A stretch of DNA of 9,327 nt, taken from JANLWK01 sp031364505. Lineage in GTDB: Bacteria; Eisenbacteria; RBG-16-71-46. Position 1 is the first letter of the stretch, and every line of letters begins with the position of its first letter. Location of the stretch: the NCBI GenBank assembly GCA_031364505.1, contig JANLWK010000027.1, positions 1 to 9,327 on the forward strand. Direction: 5' to 3'. Below the pieces are notes generated by a model. That model was not told the origin of the DNA. It did not search any database and was given only the letters and a program-made list of their open reading frames with translations. Below, in pieces: positions 5,868 through 9,327 of the stretch. The translations under genes and the position numbers were made by a program.

Positions 5868-6866
5868 CTACTTCGCCCCCTTGGGCAGTGGCGGCACCGA
5901 CTGGAGGTAGAGCCACAGCGCCTTCAACTCGGTGTCCGTCATCTTGCGGAACGCCTCCCACGGCATCTGCTTTTTGATGTCGCTGCCGTCGGGGCGCTTG
6001 CCCTCACGCATCGCGCGGATGAAGTCGGCCTCGCTCCAGCTCTTGAGGCCGGTCTCGTCAAGCGTGATGTTCGCGACGATTGGCATGTTCGGGTCGCCCT
6101 GCATCTTGCCGCCCGACAGCTTGGGATTGTGGCATCCCTCGCACGCGGGAACGATGTGCCGGCCGAATTCCAGCGTCACCGCCGTCGACGGCGGCTCCAC
6201 GGCATGCGCGGCCTGGTGATCGATCGTCTGGGCGGGCAGCATGGTGGGATCGGTCGCGGTGAGGAACGCGAACACGGGTCCGAGCCGCACGGGCTTGATC
6301 AGTCGATCCACGGGTTTCTGCGTCTTGAGATACGCGATCACGTCGGACAACTCGTGATCGGTCACTCCCTTGAATTCGTTGCACGGCATCGAGGACGACA
6401 TGCCGGTGTGCCGGATGCCGTGGCGGACGGCGAGGTCCCAGTCGTGCGGACCGAACCCATTTGTGATGCTGCCCTGGCCGGCGGTCAGGTTCGGCGCCGC
6501 CCAGTAACCGACGGGCGGCACGTCGATGACGACGCTGCCACCGAAGTCCTCGCCGTGGCAGCCGTTGCATGCCAGCCGGCTGTGCACGAGGTGATGGCCG
6601 TTCTTCACGGCGCGCTCCATGGCCGCGGCCTCGAGGTCGACACCCGCGAGCGGGTCCTTGGCGGGCGCGCCGGCGGCGATGCGCTCGGCGGCGAGCTCGG
6701 CCAGCCCCAGGGAGTCGAGCGGGAACGGAACGGGGAACGTGGCGTCGTGCGCCGTCCACATCTTCGTGTACTTGGCGTTCGCCGTGTAGAACGCCCACGC
6801 CAGCGCGGCGCCCGCGATCAGCAGTACGACGAGGAACAGGCCGCCCAGGAACTTGAGAATCTTCAT
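5868..6866 (-). CDS. Membrane-anchored diheme cytochrome c
   Basis: The protein has 332 residues. An N-terminal hydrophobic segment (about residues 6-26, KFLGGLFLVVLLIAGAALAW) has no clear cleavage site, so it is probably a membrane anchor with the rest in the periplasm. Two c-type heme sites are visible: CNGCH at 100-104 and CEGCH at 242-246. Likely distal methionines are M156 or M160 in GMSSSMPCNEF for heme 1 and M301 in KQMPWEAF for heme 2. The two halves repeat the same plan (CxxCH, N-L/I-T pattern, W, helix, Met, closing helix with YLK/YLQ), as in diheme proteins of the cytochrome c class I/alcohol-dehydrogenase-subunit type. It should carry single electrons; the partner cannot be told, since no oxidoreductase is adjacent. 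GGAGG at 6877-6881, 10 bases before the ATG, supports the start. Its TAG is 50 bases before the next gene's likely start. Confidence 0.92.
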   Translation of the reverse strand: MKILKFLGGLFLVVLLIAGAALAWAFYTANAKYTKMWTAHDATFPVPFPLDSLGLAELAAERIAAGAPAKDPLAGVDLEAAAMERAVKNGHHLVHSRLACNGCHGEDFGGSVVIDVPPVGYWAAPNLTAGQGSITNGFGPHDWDLAVRHGIRHTGMSSSMPCNEFKGVTDHELSDVIAYLKTQKPVDRLIKPVRLGPVFAFLTATDPTMLPAQTIDHQAAHAVEPPSTAVTLEFGRHIVPACEGCHNPKLSGGKMQGDPNMPIVANITLDETGLKSWSEADFIRAMREGKRPDGSDIKKQMPWEAFRKMTDTELKALWLYLQSVPPLPKGAK

Positions 6867-6990
6867 GACCGCACGGCCTCCGGTTCAGGGACAATCGAGC
6901 CGCGCGTCATCCGCGGCCGGCGCCAAAATGCCAGAGTGGCGCGGGGCACGGCAAGGGCGGGCATCGTGCGGGGTGAACGGTGGCCGACCA

Positions 6991-7006
6991 GGCGCGGGGC
7001 CGCGCC
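6991..7006 (-). other. GC-rich hairpin after the kinase gene
   Basis: This is a perfect inverted repeat, GGCGCGG-GG-CCGCGCC, 11 bases after the kinase stop. It can form a tight stem-loop in the minus-strand transcript but has no U-tract, so it is not a classical intrinsic terminator. It could mark a processing or pause site in the 151-base gap before the cytochrome gene, or simply reflect local GC richness. Confidence 0.35.
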
Positions 7007-7017
7007 ACAGCCGGCGA

Positions 7018-8172
7018 CTACGTGCGCCCGACGAGCCGCCAGAAGCGCGCTTCGTCGAGCAGCGTGATCTTGTGGCCCTTCTCGCGCAGGCGCTTGATCT
7101 CCATGAGCTTCAGGCCGCCCTCCTTGCCGGCGGCCTGCAGCACGTTCGGGCGGCCGCGGACGACGACTGTCGTCTTCGCCGAGGGCGAGCCATGGACGAC
7201 GGCGCCGGCGCGCTTCGCGGCGCGCGCGGCGTCCTTGCGCGGGCGCGCGAGAATGCCGGTGAACGCGAGGTGCACGCCCTTGAGCGAGCGCGGCGCCCCC
7301 GTGCGGAGCTTTTCGGGCGGCCGGCGCAGCGCCGCGATCAGCTCGTCGGCGCTCTCGTAGCGCTTGCGCCGCTCGCCGAGGCAGCGGTGCACGATCTCCT
7401 TCAGGTGATCGCTGCAGTCCAGCCGGCGGATCTCCTTCGTGCCGATGCGCACGCGCGCGTCGCCCTTCACGAGCATGCCGAGCAGCTGGCCGACCTGGTA
7501 GACGTCGTCGCGCGCCTGCCACTTGGGCACGGCGCCGTCCAGGATGTCGCTCGGCGCCGTGAGCGAGTTCATCGTGCGCGCCGTGATGCCGCGGCCGTCG
7601 CTCTGCTGGCGCACGATGCCGAAGTCGCCGAGCTTGAGTGCCGGTCCCTCGCACACGAACACATTCATCGGCGTGAGATCGCGATGCAGCAGCTGGCCAC
7701 GGTGGAGTTTGCCGAGCACCTGGAGAATGCCGGCGATCTCGCGGCGCACGCGCGTCTCGGGCCAGCCTTTCGGCGAGCGGTGCAGGTACGCGCGCAGGTC
7801 GCCGTGACGCGCGTACTCGAGCGCCAGGCAGTAGTGCGCGCGGCCGCCCGGAGCAGGCAGCGGGAACGCGTCGAACACACGCACCGCGCGCGGATGGCCG
7901 TCGAGCAAAAGGCCGAAGTACGCCTCGCGCAACCAGCCGTCGATGTGCGGGCTGATCTTGATGCAGACCGTCTTGTCGACGGTGGACGAGCGCCCGAGCC
8001 GTTCGGCCAGGTAGGCCTGGCCGAAGCCGCCCTCGCCGAGGAAGCGTTCGACCACGTACTCGAGCCCGCTCTCGGGGCTGCGCACGCGGCTGCCGCGCGA
8101 CAGCAGCCGCCGCGCGTCCGCGCCCGCGGCGGGCCCCATGGTCCGCGTCGTCGCCTGGGTGGTGTGCTTCAA
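7018..8172 (-). CDS. Ser/Thr protein kinase with C-terminal BRCT-like domain
   Basis: The protein has 384 residues and no membrane segment. Residues about 38-285 form a Hanks-type kinase: glycine loop GEGGFGQAY (46-54), ATP lysine K72 in CIKIS, probable helix-C glutamate E83, catalytic HRDLTPMN (163-170), metal-binding DFG (183-185) and DDVYQVGQLLGML (222-234) for the helix-F aspartate. The usual APE motif after the activation loop is not clear; TAPSDILDG occupies that region. Residues about 297-381 fit a BRCT domain of the DNA-ligase type: LKGVHLAFTGIL, then an R/A-rich helix, KRAGAVVHGSPSAKTTVVV, a GGLKLMEIKRLREKGHKI stretch and a closing ARFWRLV. The kinase is predicted active and cytoplasmic; its substrate is unknown. 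The TTG at 8172 follows the aminopeptidase stop by 7 bases; the ATG at 8139 is the alternative start, and neither has a good ribosome binding site. It is probably co-transcribed with the aminopeptidase. Confidence 0.88.
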   Translation of the reverse strand: MKHTTQATTRTMGPAAGADARRLLSRGSRVRSPESGLEYVVERFLGEGGFGQAYLAERLGRSSTVDKTVCIKISPHIDGWLREAYFGLLLDGHPRAVRVFDAFPLPAPGGRAHYCLALEYARHGDLRAYLHRSPKGWPETRVRREIAGILQVLGKLHRGQLLHRDLTPMNVFVCEGPALKLGDFGIVRQQSDGRGITARTMNSLTAPSDILDGAVPKWQARDDVYQVGQLLGMLVKGDARVRIGTKEIRRLDCSDHLKEIVHRCLGERRKRYESADELIAALRRPPEKLRTGAPRSLKGVHLAFTGILARPRKDAARAAKRAGAVVHGSPSAKTTVVVRGRPNVLQAAGKEGGLKLMEIKRLREKGHKITLLDEARFWRLVGRT

Positions 8173-8179
8173 CGCTCGC

Positions 8180-9322
8180 CTACGCCCGCCCGGGCCAGCC
8201 CGCGCGCGTGAACTTGCCGTTGCGGCTGATCACGACGCCGTCGGCCTCGATCGTGCCGCCCTTCCGGAGGTCGCACACCATGTCCCAGTGGAGGCCGCTC
8301 TCGTTCTTGCCGCCGCTCTCGCGGATCGAGGCGCCCACCGCGGCGTGGAACGTACCGCCGATCTTCTCGTCGAACAGCGTGTTCTTCATATAGCGCTGGA
8401 TCCGGTAATTCGTGCCGATCGCGATCTCGCCGAGCACGCGCGCGCCGGGATCCTGGTCGAGCATCTTGATCAGGAAGTCCTCGTTCTTGGTCGCCGAGGC
8501 GTCGATGACCTTGCCCCCCTTGAACTGGAGCCGGATGCCGCCCACCTCGCGGCCGCCGTGCACGGCGGGGAAGCTGTAGTGGACGACGCCCTCGGTCGCG
8601 TTCTCGATCGGGCCGGTGAACACCTCGCCGTCGGGGAAGTTCGCGCGGCCGTCGCAGTTGATCCACTTGCGACCCTTGACCGCGACCTTGAGGTCGGTCC
8701 CCTGCGGCGTGCGGAACCGCACCTCACGGACCTTGTTCATGTAGCGCACCACGCGCTCCTGCTTCGCCGACACCGCCTTCCACGCGGCGGCGGGGTTCTT
8801 CGTGTTCAGCAGGCCGGCGTCGAACACGAAGTCTTCGTAGTCGCGCAGCGACATCTCGGCGTCCTGTGCCGCGGAGGCGGTCGGGTACTGGGTGCCGACC
8901 CAGCGCAGGTTGCCCTTCTTGCCGTCGGGGATCGCCGACCGGCTCATAAACGTCGAGAACCACGTGCGGCGCGCGGCGGAGGCGCGTGCCTGCTTCGCGG
9001 GATCGGCGTTCGACAGGAACTTCGTGTTCCAGCTGCCCGAGATCGCGATCAGGCGGTCGACCGTCTCGATCTCGTACTGGTTGACCGGATTCGCGAAGTC
9101 GAGCTGATCGTTCTTCGCGAGACCGAGGAACGCCTCGGTGCATTCGTCACTCGTCATCGTGACGTACGGGTTGCCGCCGGCGCGGACGACCGCCTTGAAC
9201 ACCTCGACGATCAGCGGCTCGGTGGCCGAGGAGCCGATGATCTTCACGAGATCGCCCTTGCGGACGCGGACGGAGTAGTTGACGAGCACCTGGGCGAGAC
9301 GGCCGAGTCGGGGATCGGGCAT
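8180..9322 (-). CDS. M29-family aminopeptidase (thermophilic aminopeptidase type)
   Basis: The protein has 380 residues. It is a cytoplasmic metallo-aminopeptidase expected to release N-terminal residues from peptides using two divalent metals. The N-terminus, DPRLGRLAQVLVNYSVRVRK, is the standard family opening, which supports the ATG at 9322. The C-terminal catalytic half shows the M29 ligand set: E233 in NFPDGEVFTGP, E299 in LGEIAIGTN, H326 in GTFHAAVG, and H345 and D347 in SGLHWDM. Length is slightly below the usual 400-410 residues but no motif is missing. It heads the minus-strand group as seen here; its promoter lies outside the window, with only 5 bases remaining upstream. It ends 7 bases before the kinase start. 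Confidence 0.93.
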   Translation of the reverse strand: MPDPRLGRLAQVLVNYSVRVRKGDLVKIIGSSATEPLIVEVFKAVVRAGGNPYVTMTSDECTEAFLGLAKNDQLDFANPVNQYEIETVDRLIAISGSWNTKFLSNADPAKQARASAARRTWFSTFMSRSAIPDGKKGNLRWVGTQYPTASAAQDAEMSLRDYEDFVFDAGLLNTKNPAAAWKAVSAKQERVVRYMNKVREVRFRTPQGTDLKVAVKGRKWINCDGRANFPDGEVFTGPIENATEGVVHYSFPAVHGGREVGGIRLQFKGGKVIDASATKNEDFLIKMLDQDPGARVLGEIAIGTNYRIQRYMKNTLFDEKIGGTFHAAVGASIRESGGKNESGLHWDMVCDLRKGGTIEADGVVISRNGKFTRAGWPGRA

Positions 9323-9327
9323 GGTCG

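Noticed and set aside
4219..5910. Long open frame on the plus strand (563 codons) opposite the TMTC/TPR gene
   Set aside because: The translation is an Arg/Glu/His/Gly-rich composition typical of antisense frames in GC-rich genes, with no family motifs, while the minus strand encodes a recognisable membrane protein.
6129..7067. Plus-strand open frame of 312 codons opposite the cytochrome c gene
   Set aside because: It crosses the cytochrome gene start, the intergenic gap and the kinase stop; composition is that of a shadow frame.
6853..8211. Long open frame on the plus strand (452 codons) opposite the kinase
   Set aside because: Antisense shadow: low-complexity Ala/Arg/His content, and it runs across several real gene boundaries on the other strand.

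Overview
The window is GC-rich bacterial chromosome with tightly packed genes and long antisense shadow frames. It probably comes from an uncultured or environmental lineage. The gene mix (F1 ATP synthase operon end, diheme cytochrome c, membrane GT-C/TPR protein, Ser/Thr kinase, M29 aminopeptidase) would suit Acidobacteriota (Vicinamibacteria-like) or a similar high-GC phylum, but that placement is a guess from general flavour and not from a marker search.

Layout. (1) 1-2056, plus strand: the 3' end of the F1Fo ATP synthase operon, with the tail of gamma (atpG), complete beta (atpD) and a short epsilon (atpC) that has only the N-terminal beta-sandwich domain. (2) 2057-2171: an intrinsic terminator followed by a conspicuously AT-rich stretch with a tandem 9-bp repeat. 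(3) 2172-4121, plus strand: an accessory island with lower GC and different codon use in its first gene. It holds an intact Orc1/Cdc6-like AAA ATPase with a C-terminal winged helix. A 42-codon stub of a SNF2-type helicase overlaps the ATPase's 3' end. About 100 bp further on is the C-terminal PD-(D/E)XK nuclease piece of a type III-like restriction (Res) protein. A small uncharacterised ORF follows. The two fragments look like the ends of a restriction/defence operon whose middle was deleted. (4) 4150-9322, minus strand: transcription runs from an M29 aminopeptidase to a Ser/Thr protein kinase carrying a C-terminal BRCT-like domain, then a membrane-anchored diheme cytochrome c, then a multi-span membrane protein of the TMTC/GT-C type with C-terminal TPRs. 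The island and this cluster are convergent, meeting at 4121/4150.

The observations most worth following are the decayed ATPase-helicase-Res module next to a short epsilon subunit, where native and foreign composition meet within a few codons of the atpC stop, and the kinase-BRCT fusion. No tRNA, rRNA, CRISPR array or insertion sequence was recognised.
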